Counted from the first letter of the stretch, positions 46,809 to 55,792 are shown. The stretch is 64,000 nucleotides of DNA from Sphingopyxis sp. OPL5 (GCF_003797775.2 NZ_CP060725.1:2288001-2352000), one strand, 5' to 3'. Numbers and translations are program-made. The notes: a model not told the origin generated them from the sequence alone.

Positions 46809-47696
46809 TCACCCCGGAACGAACAACCCCCGGCTCTCGCGCACCTCGGCGTCGAGCCAGTCGATGAAGGCGCGGATGCGTGGTTGCGGGGCGACGTCGC
46901 GGTGAAGCGCGAGCCAGAAGGCGCGCGCGATGACCTGGTCGGGTCGCACCCGCACCAGCGCGGGGTCGTTCGCGGCGAGGAAGCAAGGCAAAACCCCGAC
47001 CCCGGCGCCGCCCGCGATCATCCGCCTTTGCGCGAGAATGCTCGACGAGCGCACCCCGGCGCGCAGCCCCGGCTCGATCTCGCCCAGATAGTCGAGTTCG
47101 GGGGCGTAGAGGATGTCGGGGACATAGCCGATCACCGGCACCCCGGCGCGCGACAGCGGGGTCGCGGCGACCGCCGCTTGCCAGTCGGTGCGGTCGGCGG
47201 GCGCATAAAGACCGAGGCTATAGTCCGACAATTTGCGCGTGATCAGCGGGCCTTTTCGCGGCCGCGCGAGCAGCACCGCCATATCGGCCTCGCGCCGCGA
47301 CGGGTTCAAAAACCCCGACGAGGCGACGAGGTCGATCTCGAGCTCGGGATGCGCGGCGACGAAACCCGCGAGGCGCGGCGCGATGAAATTGCCCCCGAAC
47401 CCTTCGGACACGCTGATCCGCAATTGCCCCGACAGCGCCGCGCCGCCGTCGCCGGCCGAGCGGATGCGCGCCGCCGCCGCCGCCATCGCCTCGGCATGCG
47501 GGACGAGCGCGCGGCCGGCCGCCGTAAGCAGGAAACCGCCCGGCGCGCGTTCGAACAATGTCTGTTGCAACCCCGCCTCGAGCGCGCTCAGCTGGCGGCT
47601 GACGGTCGTCGCATCGACCTGCAGCGCCGCTCCGGCGCGTGCGAGGGTGCCATGCTGCGCGACGGTCAGGAAATATTGCAGCTTGTCCCAGTCCAT
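46809..47696 (-). CDS. LysR-family regulator, divergent from mmsA
   Basis: 295 aa from ATG 47696 (MDWDKLQYFLTVAQHGTLAR). LysR winged helix: AGAALQVDATTVSRQLSALE (about 20-39), then a LysR substrate domain beginning GQLRISVSEGFGGNFI. An upstream in-frame start at 47741 would overlap the putative operator. Divergence from mmsA with clustered CTGCA half-sites between them suggests it activates the valine-degradation operon in response to a pathway intermediate. The Pseudomonas mms operon uses an AraC-type regulator instead. Confidence 0.85.
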   Translation of the reverse strand: MDWDKLQYFLTVAQHGTLARAGAALQVDATTVSRQLSALEAGLQQTLFERAPGGFLLTAAGRALVPHAEAMAAAAARIRSAGDGGAALSGQLRISVSEGFGGNFIAPRLAGFVAAHPELEIDLVASSGFLNPSRREADMAVLLARPRKGPLITRKLSDYSLGLYAPADRTDWQAAVAATPLSRAGVPVIGYVPDILYAPELDYLGEIEPGLRAGVRSSSILAQRRMIAGGAGVGVLPCFLAANDPALVRVRPDQVIARAFWLALHRDVAPQPRIRAFIDWLDAEVRESRGLFVPG

Positions 47697-47699
47697 GAC

Positions 47700-47725
47700 C
47701 TGCAAATATGCAGCATTGTCCTGCA
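47700..47725. promoter_or_regulatory. Candidate LysR binding region (clustered CTGCA half-sites)
   Basis: Two overlapping dyads share one arm: CTGCA-AATA-TGCAG (47700-47713) and TGCAG-N7-CTGCA (47709-47725). A further TTGCA lies at 47736-47740. They occupy the 95-bp gap between the divergent LysR and mmsA genes, as expected of a LysR recognition and activation site. Confidence 0.55.
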
Positions 47726-47791
47726 AGTCTATCCCTTGCAATCGCGGCGCACCTGGTCTGTGGAAGGCGCAACATTTTTGGGAGACAGACC

Positions 47792-49285
47792 ATGCGACAG
47801 ATCGACCATCTTATCGTCGGCGGCGCCGGTGGCAGCAGCCGCCGCAGCCCGATCTTCGACCCCAACAACGGCAATGTGCAGGCCGAGGTCGCTTTGGGCG
47901 ATGCGGCATTGCTCGACAAGGCGGTCGCCGCGGCGAAGGCGGCGCAGCCCGGCTGGGCCGCGACCAACCCGCAGCGCCGCGCGCGCGTGATGTTCGAATT
48001 CAAGCGCCTCGTCGAAGCGAACATGGACGAACTCGCGCATCTGCTGTCGAGCGAGCATGGCAAGGTGATCGCCGATTCGAAGGGCGACATCCAGCGCGGG
48101 CTCGAAGTCATCGAATTCTGCTGCGGCATCCCGCATGTGCTGAAGGGCGAATATACGCAGGGCGCCGGCCCCGGCATCGACGTCTATTCGATGCGCCAAC
48201 CGATCGGCATCGGCGCGGGCATCACCCCGTTCAACTTCCCCGCGATGATTCCGCTGTGGATGTCCGGCGTCGCGATCGCGACCGGCAACGCCTTCCTGAT
48301 CAAGCCCAGCGAGCGCGACCCCTCGGTCCCCGTCCGCCTCGCCGAACTCTTCCTCGAGGCCGGGCTGCCCGAGGGCATCTGCCAGGTCGTCCATGGCGAC
48401 AAGGAAATGGTCGACGCGATCCTCGACCATCCCGATATCGGCGCGGTCAGCTTCGTCGGCTCGTCGGACATCGCGCATTATGTCTACAATCGCGGCGTCG
48501 CCAACGGCAAGCGCGTGCAGGCGATGGGTGGCGCGAAGAATCACGGCATCGTCATGCCCGACGCCGACCTCGACCAGGTGGTGAACGACCTTGCCGGCGC
48601 CGCCTTCGGCTCGGCGGGCGAGCGCTGCATGGCGCTTCCTGTGGTGGTCCCCGTCGGCGACGAGACCGCCGAGCGGCTGAAGGCCAAGCTGATCCCCGCG
48701 ATCGAGGCGCTGCGCGTCGGCGTATCGACCGATGCCGAAGCGCATTACGGCCCGGTGGTGACGCAGGCGCACAAGGAAAAGGTCGAAGGCTGGATCCAGA
48801 AATGCGCCGACGAAGGCGCCGAACTGGTGGTCGATGGCCGCGGCTTCACGCTGCAGGGATATGAAAAGGGCTTCTTCATCGGCCCGACCCTGTTCGACCA
48901 TGTCACCACCGACATGGAATCGTACAAGGAAGAGATTTTCGGCCCGGTGCTGCAGATCGTCCGCGCCCCCGATTTCGAAACCGCGCTGGCGCTGCCCTCG
49001 AAGCATCAATATGGCAATGGCGTCGCGATCTTCACGCGCAACGGCCATGCCGCGCGCGAATTCGCGGCGCGGGTCAACGTCGGCATGGTCGGCATCAACG
49101 TGCCGATCCCGGTGCCGGTCGCCTATCACAGCTTCGGCGGCTGGAAGCGTTCGGCGTTCGGTGACACCAACCAGCACGGCATGGAAGGCGTAAAATTCTG
49201 GACCAAGGTCAAGACGATCACCGCGCGCTGGCCCGACGGATCGCCCGACGGCGGCAATGCTTTCGTCATCCCGACGATGGGCTGA
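47792..49285 (+). CDS. mmsA: Methylmalonate-semialdehyde dehydrogenase (acylating)
   Basis: 497 aa. ATG 47792 with GGGAGA upstream. Aldehyde dehydrogenase fold: ITPFNFPAMIPLWM, FVGSSDIAHYVYN, AMGGAKNHGIVMPDAD, and GERCMALP with the nucleophile Cys. In MMSDH the general-base Glu of ordinary ALDHs is replaced by Asn; here the equivalent reads GGAKNHG, as expected. It converts methylmalonate semialdehyde to propionyl-CoA in valine catabolism. The remaining pathway genes follow on the same strand. Confidence 0.93.
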   Translation: MRQIDHLIVGGAGGSSRRSPIFDPNNGNVQAEVALGDAALLDKAVAAAKAAQPGWAATNPQRRARVMFEFKRLVEANMDELAHLLSSEHGKVIADSKGDIQRGLEVIEFCCGIPHVLKGEYTQGAGPGIDVYSMRQPIGIGAGITPFNFPAMIPLWMSGVAIATGNAFLIKPSERDPSVPVRLAELFLEAGLPEGICQVVHGDKEMVDAILDHPDIGAVSFVGSSDIAHYVYNRGVANGKRVQAMGGAKNHGIVMPDADLDQVVNDLAGAAFGSAGERCMALPVVVPVGDETAERLKAKLIPAIEALRVGVSTDAEAHYGPVVTQAHKEKVEGWIQKCADEGAELVVDGRGFTLQGYEKGFFIGPTLFDHVTTDMESYKEEIFGPVLQIVRAPDFETALALPSKHQYGNGVAIFTRNGHAAREFAARVNVGMVGINVPIPVPVAYHSFGGWKRSAFGDTNQHGMEGVKFWTKVKTITARWPDGSPDGGNAFVIPTMG

Positions 49286-50231
49286 CACCGCCTTGTTGCG
49301 GCGGCTGTTCCTGCCTCTGCTGATTCTGTTGCTGCTGCCGGTCCCGGCGGCGGCGCAGAAGATGATCGCGCTGTCGTTTGACGACGCGCCGCGCGGGCGC
49401 GGGGCTTTCTTCACGCCCGAGGAACGCACCGCGCGCATCATCGCCGAACTGAAAAAAGCGGAGGCGCCGCAGGCGGTGTTTTTCGTCAACCCGGCGGCGA
49501 TCGGGCATGGCGACGGGGCGCATGGCGAGGCGCAGCTCGCGGCTTATGTCGCCGCGGGGCATGTCATCGCCAACCACAGCAACAGCCATCCGCATCTGAG
49601 CGGCATGACGGCCGAGGCCTATCTAGCCGACATCGATGCCGCCGAGGTCTGGCTCAAGGGCCGCCCCGGCTATCGCCCCTGGTTCCGCTTCCCCTTCCTC
49701 GACGAGGGCGGCAAGGACAAGGTCAAGCGTGACGCGCTGCGTGCGGGACTCGCGGCGCGCGGATTGCGCAATGGCTATGTCACCGCCGAATCGTCGGACT
49801 GGCATCTCGAATCGCTGACGATCCAGGCGGCGAAGGCGGGCAAGCCGATCGACCGCGCGGCACTCGGTGACCTCTATGTCACCTGGCATGTCGAGGCCGC
49901 CGACTATGCCGACGGGTTGATGCAGAAGGTCATCGGGCGCCAGCCGGTGCAGGTGATGCTGCTCCACGAAACCGACTTGGCCGCACTCTATATCGGCGAC
50001 CTCGTCCGCGCGCTGCGGGGGGCGGGCTGGACCGTGGTCAGCGCCGACACCGCCTATGCCGACCCGATCGGCGCGCTGATGCCCGACGTGCCATCGGCGC
50101 AGGGCACGCTGACCGAGGCGCTCGCCTGGGCTGCCGGCGTGCCCGCACCGCGCTGGTATCGCTACAACGACACCGCGCTCGCGACCGCCGAATTCAATGC
50201 CAAGGTGCTGCACGAAGGGGGCGGCGAATGA
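49257..50231 (+). CDS. Secreted polysaccharide deacetylase-like (NodB) protein
   Basis: 324 aa from ATG 49257, overlapping mmsA by 29 bp; TTG 49293 is an alternative start. Strong signal peptide (LRRLFLPLLILLLLPVPAAA). NodB-homology motifs: motif 1 ALSFDDAP with the catalytic and metal Asp pair, motif 2 ANHSNSHPHL (HxxxH), motif 3 WFRFPFLDEGG, and VMLLHET near the C-terminus. Such enzymes remove acetyl groups from sugars, for example peptidoglycan or exopolysaccharide. A role in valine breakdown is not evident; it may simply share the promoter. Confidence 0.78.
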   Translation: MLSSSRRWADTALLRRLFLPLLILLLLPVPAAAQKMIALSFDDAPRGRGAFFTPEERTARIIAELKKAEAPQAVFFVNPAAIGHGDGAHGEAQLAAYVAAGHVIANHSNSHPHLSGMTAEAYLADIDAAEVWLKGRPGYRPWFRFPFLDEGGKDKVKRDALRAGLAARGLRNGYVTAESSDWHLESLTIQAAKAGKPIDRAALGDLYVTWHVEAADYADGLMQKVIGRQPVQVMLLHETDLAALYIGDLVRALRGAGWTVVSADTAYADPIGALMPDVPSAQGTLTEALAWAAGVPAPRWYRYNDTALATAEFNAKVLHEGGGE

Positions 50232-50278
50232 AACCGCTCCCGGCGCCTGCGCATTTCTCCTCGCGAAGGAGAATGACG

Positions 50279-50821
50279 ATGAAAGCCTATCTGCTCCCCC
50301 TTGCTGTGTTGATGCTCGCTGCCTGCGGCGATGCGACCGACAAGGCCGCACCCGAAGAAAAGGCCAGCGCCGCGCCGATCGTTCCCGATGCACCAGCCGA
50401 AACTTCGCCCGAAGCTCCGGCGGCGACCACCACGGAAGACTATAAGCCCGATCCGGCGATCAAACCGCCCGCCGCGCCCGAAGCGGGCGTCGGCAGCGGC
50501 GACAAGACGATTCCCGCCGCGATCCAGGGCCGCTGGGCGCTCGACGCGAGCGATTGTCCCAAGCGCCCGGGCACCGATCTGACCGCACTGGTGATCGACG
50601 CCGCGAACCTGCGCTTCCACGAATCGCACGGCGAACTGGCGCGGGTGCGCGAACGCGGCGCGACCCGCCTCGCCGCCGACTATAAATTTAGCGGCGAAGG
50701 GATGGACTGGGACCGGCTGATGGTGCTCAGAGTGGCCGACGGCGGCAAGACGCTAGTCCGCCGCGACTATGGCGATGGTGCCGCGCCGGACGCGATGCGC
50801 TATACGCGCTGCGCCGGATAA
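50279..50821 (+). CDS. Lipoprotein of unknown function
   Basis: 180 aa from ATG 50279, seven bases after AAGGAG; earlier in-frame ATGs at 50228 and 50273 are less likely. Lipoprotein signal MKAYLLPLAVLMLAAC (Cys16). Then an Ala/Pro/Glu-rich linker (about 20-75), and a compact C-terminal domain, IQGRWALDASDCPKRPGTDLTA..., ending AMRYTRCAG, with two Cys that could pair. I do not recognise a named family. It probably sits in the periplasm, attached to a membrane. Confidence 0.75.
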   Translation: MKAYLLPLAVLMLAACGDATDKAAPEEKASAAPIVPDAPAETSPEAPAATTTEDYKPDPAIKPPAAPEAGVGSGDKTIPAAIQGRWALDASDCPKRPGTDLTALVIDAANLRFHESHGELARVRERGATRLAADYKFSGEGMDWDRLMVLRVADGGKTLVRRDYGDGAAPDAMRYTRCAG

Positions 50822-50844
50822 TGGTTTTCAAAGGGAGACTCACG

Positions 50845-51144
50845 ATGGACATTCGCCTGCTCGCAATCGCCGCCGTCCTGCCGCTTGCCGCCTGTGCGGG
50901 CAGCGATGCGCCCGTCGAATCGACCCCGCCGCCTGCCGAAGCGGCCTGCAAGGCCGATGCCGCGCAATCCTATGTCGGCCAGATCGCAACCCCCGATCTT
51001 GGCGGCGCGATCCTCAAGGCATCGGGCGCGCGCACGCTTCGCTGGGGCCCGCCGCGTTCGGCGATGACAATGGACTACCGCATCGACCGCGTGAACGTCA
51101 TGTATGACGACGCGTACAAGATCACGCAGGTCACCTGTGGCTGA
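50845..51144 (+). CDS. Peptidase inhibitor I78-like lipoprotein
   Basis: 99 aa from ATG 50845 with GGGAG upstream. Lipoprotein signal MDIRLLAIAAVLPLAAC. The mature part CKADAAQSYVGQIATPDLGG... ending RVNVMYDDAYKITQVTCG is the I78 pattern: C..A..YVG, a central W/G stretch, then RxNVxxDxxxxIxxVxCG, with two Cys that likely form a disulfide. I78 proteins resemble potato inhibitor I and are thought to inhibit serine proteases. Its 3' end overlaps the Rid gene by 8 bp. Confidence 0.82.
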   Translation: MDIRLLAIAAVLPLAACAGSDAPVESTPPPAEAACKADAAQSYVGQIATPDLGGAILKASGARTLRWGPPRSAMTMDYRIDRVNVMYDDAYKITQVTCG

Positions 51145-51541
51145 CGCGTCCCGGCGTAACCACTCTTCGGCGTCCCCATTCGAACCCGTTTACGGCTACA
51201 GCCGCGCGGTTCGGGTGGGCAACCGCATCGACGTCGCCGGCTGCGCGCCGATCGAACCCGACGGTTCGTCGACCCCCGGCGATGCCGGGGCGCAGGCCAA
51301 GCGCTGCCTGACGATCATCCGCGAGGCGCTGGAGGCGCTCGGCGGCGCACCCGCCGATGTCGTGCGCACGCGCATGTATATCACCGACCCCGCCGATGCC
51401 GATCTCGTCGGGCGCGCGCATGGCGCGATGTTCGGCGACATCCGCCCGGCATCGACGATGCTCGTCATCCCCGCGCTGATCCGCCCCGAGTGGAAAGTCG
51501 AAATCGAAGCCGAAGCCATCCTTATCGAGAAGAGCGCATGA
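51137..51541 (+). CDS. RidA/YjgF-family protein
   Basis: 134 aa from GTG 51137. Rid fold: PFEPVYGYSRAVRVGNRIDVAGCAPI, TIIREALEALGGAPADVVRTRMYIT, and the late RPASTMLVIPALIRPEWKVEIEAEAI. Family members of this length hydrolyse reactive enamine/imine intermediates or take part in degradation pathways. The R of the RidA active-site motif (usually R105) may be RMYIT, which I cannot confirm. Its stop overlaps the acyl-CoA dehydrogenase ATG (ATGA), so it is part of the valine operon and may clear imine by-products of branched-chain amino acid breakdown. Confidence 0.82.
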   Translation: MADASRRNHSSASPFEPVYGYSRAVRVGNRIDVAGCAPIEPDGSSTPGDAGAQAKRCLTIIREALEALGGAPADVVRTRMYITDPADADLVGRAHGAMFGDIRPASTMLVIPALIRPEWKVEIEAEAILIEKSA

Positions 51542-52683
51542 CCGACCAGTTTCAGCTTACCGACGACCAGCTCGCCATCCAGGACATGGCGCGCAAGTTC
51601 ACCGCCGATCGCATCACGCCCTTCGCCGCCGAATGGGACGAAAATAACCATTATCCCGTCGACGTGTGGAAGGCGGCGGGCGAACTGGGTTTCGGCGCGA
51701 TTTATGTCGCCGAGGAATCGGGCGGTATCGGGCTCGGCCGGATGGAGGCGGCGCTAATCATGGAGGCGATGGCCTATGGCTGTCCCGCGACCTCCGCCTA
51801 TGTCTCGATCCACAATATGGCGACCTGGATGATCGACCGCTTCGGCGGCGCCGAGGTCAAGGCGCGCTTCCTGCCCGAGCTCGTCAGCATGGAAAAGATC
51901 GCGAGCTATTGCCTGACCGAACCGGGGTCGGGGTCCGACGCCGCGGCGCTCAAGACGACCGCGAAAAAGGATGGCGACCATTATGTGCTCAACGGCACCA
52001 AGCAGTTCATCTCGGGCGCCGGCTATAACGACATCTATGTCTGCATGGTGCGCACCGGCGAGGAGAAGTCGAAGGGCATCAGCTGCCTCGTCATCGAAAA
52101 GGACACCCCGGGCCTCAGCTTCGGCGCCCCCGAGAAAAAGCTCGGCTGGAATGCGTCCCCCACCGCGCAGGTGATCTTCGAGGATTGCCGCGTGCCGGTC
52201 GAAAATCTCGTCGGTGCCGAGGGCGACGGCTTCCGCTTCGCGATGGCGGGGCTCGACGGCGGCCGCCTCAACATCGGCGCCTGCTCGCTCGGCGGCGCGC
52301 AGCGCTGCCTCGACGAGGCGATCGCCTACACCAAGGACCGCCAGCAGTTCGGCCAGCCGATCGCCGATTTCCAGAACACGCAATTCATGCTCGCCGACAT
52401 GGCGACCGACCTCGAAGCCTCGCGCGCCTTGCTCTATCTCGCGGCGGCGAAGGTCACCGCCAACGCCCCCGACAAGTCGCGCTTCTCGGCGATGGCGAAG
52501 CGGCTCGCGACCGACAACGGCAGCAAGATCGTCAACGACGCGCTGCAGCTGTTCGGCGGTTATGGCTATCTGCGCGATTATCCGATCGAGCGCTTCTGGC
52601 GCGACCTGCGCGTCCATTCGATCCTCGAAGGCACCAACCAGGTCATGCGGATGATCGTCGGACGGGACCTGCTGCGGCAGTAG
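51538..52683 (+). CDS. Acyl-CoA dehydrogenase, likely isobutyryl-CoA dehydrogenase
   Basis: 381 aa. FQLTDDQLAIQDMARKFTADRI start, CLTEPGSGSDAAAL, KQFISGAGYNDIYVCMVRTG, and the catalytic Glu region IERFWRDLRVHSILEGTNQVMR. FAD enzyme oxidising a short branched acyl-CoA; the neighbours HIBCH, mmsA and mmsB make isobutyryl-CoA the expected substrate (to methacrylyl-CoA). It follows the Rid gene by overlap. A 180-bp palindrome-rich gap separates it from the hydrolase gene. Confidence 0.88.
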   Translation: MTDQFQLTDDQLAIQDMARKFTADRITPFAAEWDENNHYPVDVWKAAGELGFGAIYVAEESGGIGLGRMEAALIMEAMAYGCPATSAYVSIHNMATWMIDRFGGAEVKARFLPELVSMEKIASYCLTEPGSGSDAAALKTTAKKDGDHYVLNGTKQFISGAGYNDIYVCMVRTGEEKSKGISCLVIEKDTPGLSFGAPEKKLGWNASPTAQVIFEDCRVPVENLVGAEGDGFRFAMAGLDGGRLNIGACSLGGAQRCLDEAIAYTKDRQQFGQPIADFQNTQFMLADMATDLEASRALLYLAAAKVTANAPDKSRFSAMAKRLATDNGSKIVNDALQLFGGYGYLRDYPIERFWRDLRVHSILEGTNQVMRMIVGRDLLRQ

Positions 52684-52688
52684 TTATC

Positions 52689-52850
52689 CCCTCTCCCGTC
52701 GGGAGAGGGTTGCGCAGACTTGCCAGCTTGCTGGCTAGTCGTAGCTGGGTGAGGGGCGGTGCGCCATCGACAGGGCGTAACCCCTCGTCCAACTCCGCCT
52801 AACCGCTTTCAGCGGCAAGGCTTCGATATCCTTCTCCCAATGGGAGAAGG
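52689..52850. repeat. Palindromic element in the valine cluster
   Basis: Two terminal hairpins frame the gap: CCCTCTCCCG-T-CGGGAGAGGG (52689-52709) and CCTTCTCCCA-A-TGGGAGAAGG (52830-52850). Between them are CCAGCTTGCTGG and ACCGCTTTCAGCGG hairpins. It resembles a composite intergenic repeat and holds no ORF. Confidence 0.75.
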
Positions 52851-52863
52851 TTTGTGAGGGTGA

Positions 52864-53910
52864 ATGACCGAAGATATTCTCATCTCGACCGAAGGCGGCG
52901 CGGGCCGGCTGTCGCTCAACCGCCCCAAGGCGATCCACGCGCTCAATCTCGACATGGTCCACGCCATGACCGACGCGCTCGTCGCATGGAAAGACGATGC
53001 CGACGTGCAGGCGGTGCTGATCGATCACAGCGAGGGCCGCGGCTTCTGCGCCGGGGGCGACATCGCCTTCCTGCGCAATTCGGCGCTCACCGACGACGGC
53101 GCCTCGGGCCGCCGCTTCTTCCACGACGAGTACCAGCTCAACCACCTGCTCTTCACCTATGCCAAGCCCGTGGTCGTCTTCATGGATGGCATCACCATGG
53201 GCGGCGGGGTCGGCATTTCGCTGCCCGCCAAATATCGCGTCGCAACCGAGAATACCCGGCTCGCCATGCCCGAAACGGGGATCGGCCTGTTCCCCGACGT
53301 CGGCGGCGGCTGGTATCTCTCGCGGCTCGAAGGGCGCGTCGGTCCCTTCCTCGCGCTCACCGGCGCGCGGCTCGACGGCGCCGAATGCCTCGCGCTCGGC
53401 CTCGCGACCCATTATCTCCCGGCGGACAAGCTCGCCGAGGCCAAGGCGCGCATAGCCGAGCACCCCGACCGCATCGGTGGCATCCTCGGCGAATTGTCGA
53501 CGACCCCGCCAGAGGCGAAAATCGTCGCGCATATCGCCGACATCAACCGCCTGTTCGCCTCCGACCGCCTGGAGGATATCCTCGCCGCGCTCGAAGCCGA
53601 TCCGGGCGAATGGGCGGCGAAGGAACTCGCGGCGCTGCGCACCAAAAGCCCGCAGACATGCAAGGTCGCGCTGCGCCAGCTGGCAGACAGTCTCGATTTG
53701 CCCGATTTCGCCGCCAACATGGCGATGGAATATCGTATCGGCAGCCGCGTCCTGACCCGCCCCGACTTCGCCGAGGGCGTGCGCGCGGTGATCGTCGAAA
53801 AGGACAACAAGCCGCAATGGGATCCCGCGACGGCCGAAGGCGTGGACGACGACCTGATCGCCGCGATCTTCGCGCCGCTCCCCGAACAGGAAGAATGGAA
53901 ACCGCTATGA
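52864..53910 (+). CDS. 3-hydroxyisobutyryl-CoA hydrolase (crotonase family)
   Basis: 348 aa, longer than ordinary enoyl-CoA hydratases because of the C-terminal extension typical of HIBYL-CoA hydrolases. Oxyanion-hole segments [11 protein letters not shown] and [11 protein letters not shown], then [20 protein letters not shown] carrying the catalytic Glu/Asp. It releases 3-hydroxyisobutyrate, the substrate of MmsB, from its CoA ester. GAGGG lies upstream of ATG 52864, partly within the flanking repeat. Stop overlaps the next ATG (ATGA). Confidence 0.88.
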   Translation: MTEDILISTEGGAGRLSLNRPKAIHALNLDMVHAMTDALVAWKDDADVQAVLIDHSEGRGFCAGGDIAFLRNSALTDDGASGRRFFHDEYQLNHLLFTYAKPVVVFMDGITMGGGVGISLPAKYRVATENTRLAMPETGIGLFPDVGGGWYLSRLEGRVGPFLALTGARLDGAECLALGLATHYLPADKLAEAKARIAEHPDRIGGILGELSTTPPEAKIVAHIADINRLFASDRLEDILAALEADPGEWAAKELAALRTKSPQTCKVALRQLADSLDLPDFAANMAMEYRIGSRVLTRPDFAEGVRAVIVEKDNKPQWDPATAEGVDDDLIAAIFAPLPEQEEWKPL

Positions 53911-54689
53911 CCTACGAAACCATCCTCGTCGAACAAAAGGGCGCGGTGACGCTCGTCACGCTGAACCGTCCGCAGGCGCTGAACGCGCTGAACTCGGGCG
54001 TGCTCGACGACCTGATCGCGGCCTTTGCGGCGTTCGAAGCCGACGACAGCCAGCGCTGCGCGGTCCTCACCGGATCGGGCGACAAGGCCTTCGCCGCAGG
54101 CGCCGACATCAAGGAAATGGCCGACAAGCCCGCCGCCGATTTCTACCTCGAAGATTTCTTCTCGAAATGGACGAGCGACTTCGTGAAGAAGGTCCGCAAG
54201 CCGTGGATCGCCGCGGTCAACGGTTTCGCGCTCGGTGGCGGCTGCGAACTTGCGATGATGGCCGACTTCATCATCGCCAGCGAGAAAGCGAAATTCGGCC
54301 AGCCCGAAATCAAGCTCGGCGTCGCCCCCGGCATGGGCGGGTCGCAGCGGCTGACCCGCGCCGTCGGCAAGGCGAAGGCGATGGAAATGTGCCTCACCGG
54401 CCGGATGATGGACGGCGCCGAGGCCGAGCGTTCGGGCCTCGTCGCGCGCGTCGTGAGCCATGAAAACCTGCTCGAGGAAGCCCTCAAGACCGCCACCGCG
54501 ATCGCAAGCATGCCGCCGATGGCCGCGATGGTGAACAAGGACATGGTCAACGCCGCCTATGAAACCACGCTCGACCAGGGGCTGATCTACGAACGCCGCC
54601 TGTTCCAGATCCTCGCCGCGACCGAGGATAAGGCCGAAGGCATGGCCGCCTTCATCGAGAAGCGCGAAGGCGTGTGGAAGGGGCGGTAG
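53907..54689 (+). CDS. Enoyl-CoA hydratase
   Basis: 260 aa. Crotonase fold with [11 protein letters not shown] and [17 protein letters not shown] oxyanion-hole segments, and both catalytic glutamates (GGGCEL and [18 protein letters not shown]). It should hydrate methacrylyl-CoA to 3-hydroxyisobutyryl-CoA between the dehydrogenase and hydrolase encoded next to it, though it could also serve general beta-oxidation. ATG 53907 overlaps the hydrolase stop. Confidence 0.9.
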   Translation: MTYETILVEQKGAVTLVTLNRPQALNALNSGVLDDLIAAFAAFEADDSQRCAVLTGSGDKAFAAGADIKEMADKPAADFYLEDFFSKWTSDFVKKVRKPWIAAVNGFALGGGCELAMMADFIIASEKAKFGQPEIKLGVAPGMGGSQRLTRAVGKAKAMEMCLTGRMMDGAEAERSGLVARVVSHENLLEEALKTATAIASMPPMAAMVNKDMVNAAYETTLDQGLIYERRLFQILAATEDKAEGMAAFIEKREGVWKGR

Positions 54690-54698
54690 CCCAAGTCC

Positions 54699-54801
54699 CC
54701 CTCCCGCTTGCGGGAGGGGTTAGGGGAGGGCCTGTTGGCTCTCCGACAGTGCAATATTCGGGACAGGCCCTCCCCCGGCCCCTCCCGCAAGCGGGAGGGG
54801 A
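54699..54801. repeat. Nested palindromic element preceding mmsB
   Basis: Two identical terminal hairpins, CCCCTCCCGC-TT-GCGGGAGGGG (54699-54720) and the AA-loop version (54780-54801), flank a central stem GGGGAGGGCCTGT / ACAGGCCCTCCCC (54724-54736, 54764-54776). The last arm GGGAGGGGAGC is also the only ribosome site for mmsB at 54808. Confidence 0.85.
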
Positions 54802-54807
54802 GCAGAT

Positions 54808-55677
54808 ATGAAAATCGCCTTTATCGGACTCGGCAATATGGGCGGCGGCATGGCCGCGAACCTCGCCAAGGCGGGCCATGAGGTCCGCGCCTTCGACCTC
54901 AGCGAAGAAGCGCTCGCGCGCGCGGTCGAGGCGGGCTGCACCCGCGCCGCATCGGCCGCCGAAGCGGTGACCGGTGCCGAAGCCGTCGTCACCATGCTCC
55001 CCGCCGGCAAGCATGTCGCGAGCGTCTACGAAGGCGACGTCTTCCCCAATGCCGCGCCGGGGACCTTGCTGCTCGACTGCTCGACGATCGACGTCGCGAC
55101 CGCGCGCTCGAACATCGAAGCCGCCACCGCCAAGGGCCTCGTTGCGGTCGACGCGCCAGTGTCGGGCGGCATCGCGGCCGCCAATGCCGGGACGTTGACC
55201 TTCATGGTCGGCGGCACCGGCGAGGGCTTCGCGCGCGCCGAACCGATCCTTGCCAGGATGGGCAAGGCGGTGATCCATGCCGGCGACGCGGGCGCGGGGC
55301 AGGGGGCGAAGATCTGCAACAACATGCTGCTCGGCGCCTCGATGATCGCGACGTGCGAAACGCTTGCGCTCGCGCAGAAGCTCGGACTCGATCCGCAGAA
55401 ATTCTTCGACATCGCCAGCGTGTCGTCGGGGCAGTGCTGGTCGCTGACCAGCTACGCACCGCTTCCCGGCGTCGGCCCGGTGACCCCTGCCGACAATGGC
55501 TATGCCGGCGGCTTCGCCGCGGCGCTGATGCTCAAGGACTTGCGCCTCGCGATGGAGGCGGCAGAAAGTGTGGGTGCGACGGTCCCGATCAGCAGCCACG
55601 CACGCGATTTGTATGAGGCGTTCGTTGCGGCCGACAGGGACGGCCGCGACTTTTCGGCGATCATCCAGACGCTCTAA
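54808..55677 (+). CDS. mmsB: 3-hydroxyisobutyrate dehydrogenase
   Basis: 289 aa. NAD-binding FIGLGNMGGGMAANLAKAGH (5-24), substrate loop APVSGGIAAANAGTL (117-131), catalytic Lys168 in GAGQGAKICNNML. It oxidises 3-hydroxyisobutyrate to methylmalonate semialdehyde, the substrate of MmsA, closing the valine pathway. The ribosome site is supplied by the right-hand arm of the adjoining palindrome. Confidence 0.93.
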   Translation: MKIAFIGLGNMGGGMAANLAKAGHEVRAFDLSEEALARAVEAGCTRAASAAEAVTGAEAVVTMLPAGKHVASVYEGDVFPNAAPGTLLLDCSTIDVATARSNIEAATAKGLVAVDAPVSGGIAAANAGTLTFMVGGTGEGFARAEPILARMGKAVIHAGDAGAGQGAKICNNMLLGASMIATCETLALAQKLGLDPQKFFDIASVSSGQCWSLTSYAPLPGVGPVTPADNGYAGGFAAALMLKDLRLAMEAAESVGATVPISSHARDLYEAFVAADRDGRDFSAIIQTL

Positions 55678-55692
55678 CCCAGCCAATCCAAA

Positions 55693-55783
55693 CCCAACTC
55701 CGTTTGCATCGAGCGAAGTCGAGATGCGTCTGGCGCGGTGCTGGCGTGTCTCGACTTCGCTCGACACAAACGGGAGGTTGGGG
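55693..55783. repeat. Interspersed palindrome (CGAGCGAAGTCGAGA family)
   Basis: Arms CCCAACTCCGTTTG...CGAGCGAAGTCGAGA and TCTCGACTTCGCTCG...CAAACGGGAGGTTGGG pair across a 20-base loop. It stands between mmsB and a converging small gene and may terminate both. Confidence 0.8.
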
Positions 55784-55792
55784 TGACGGCTG

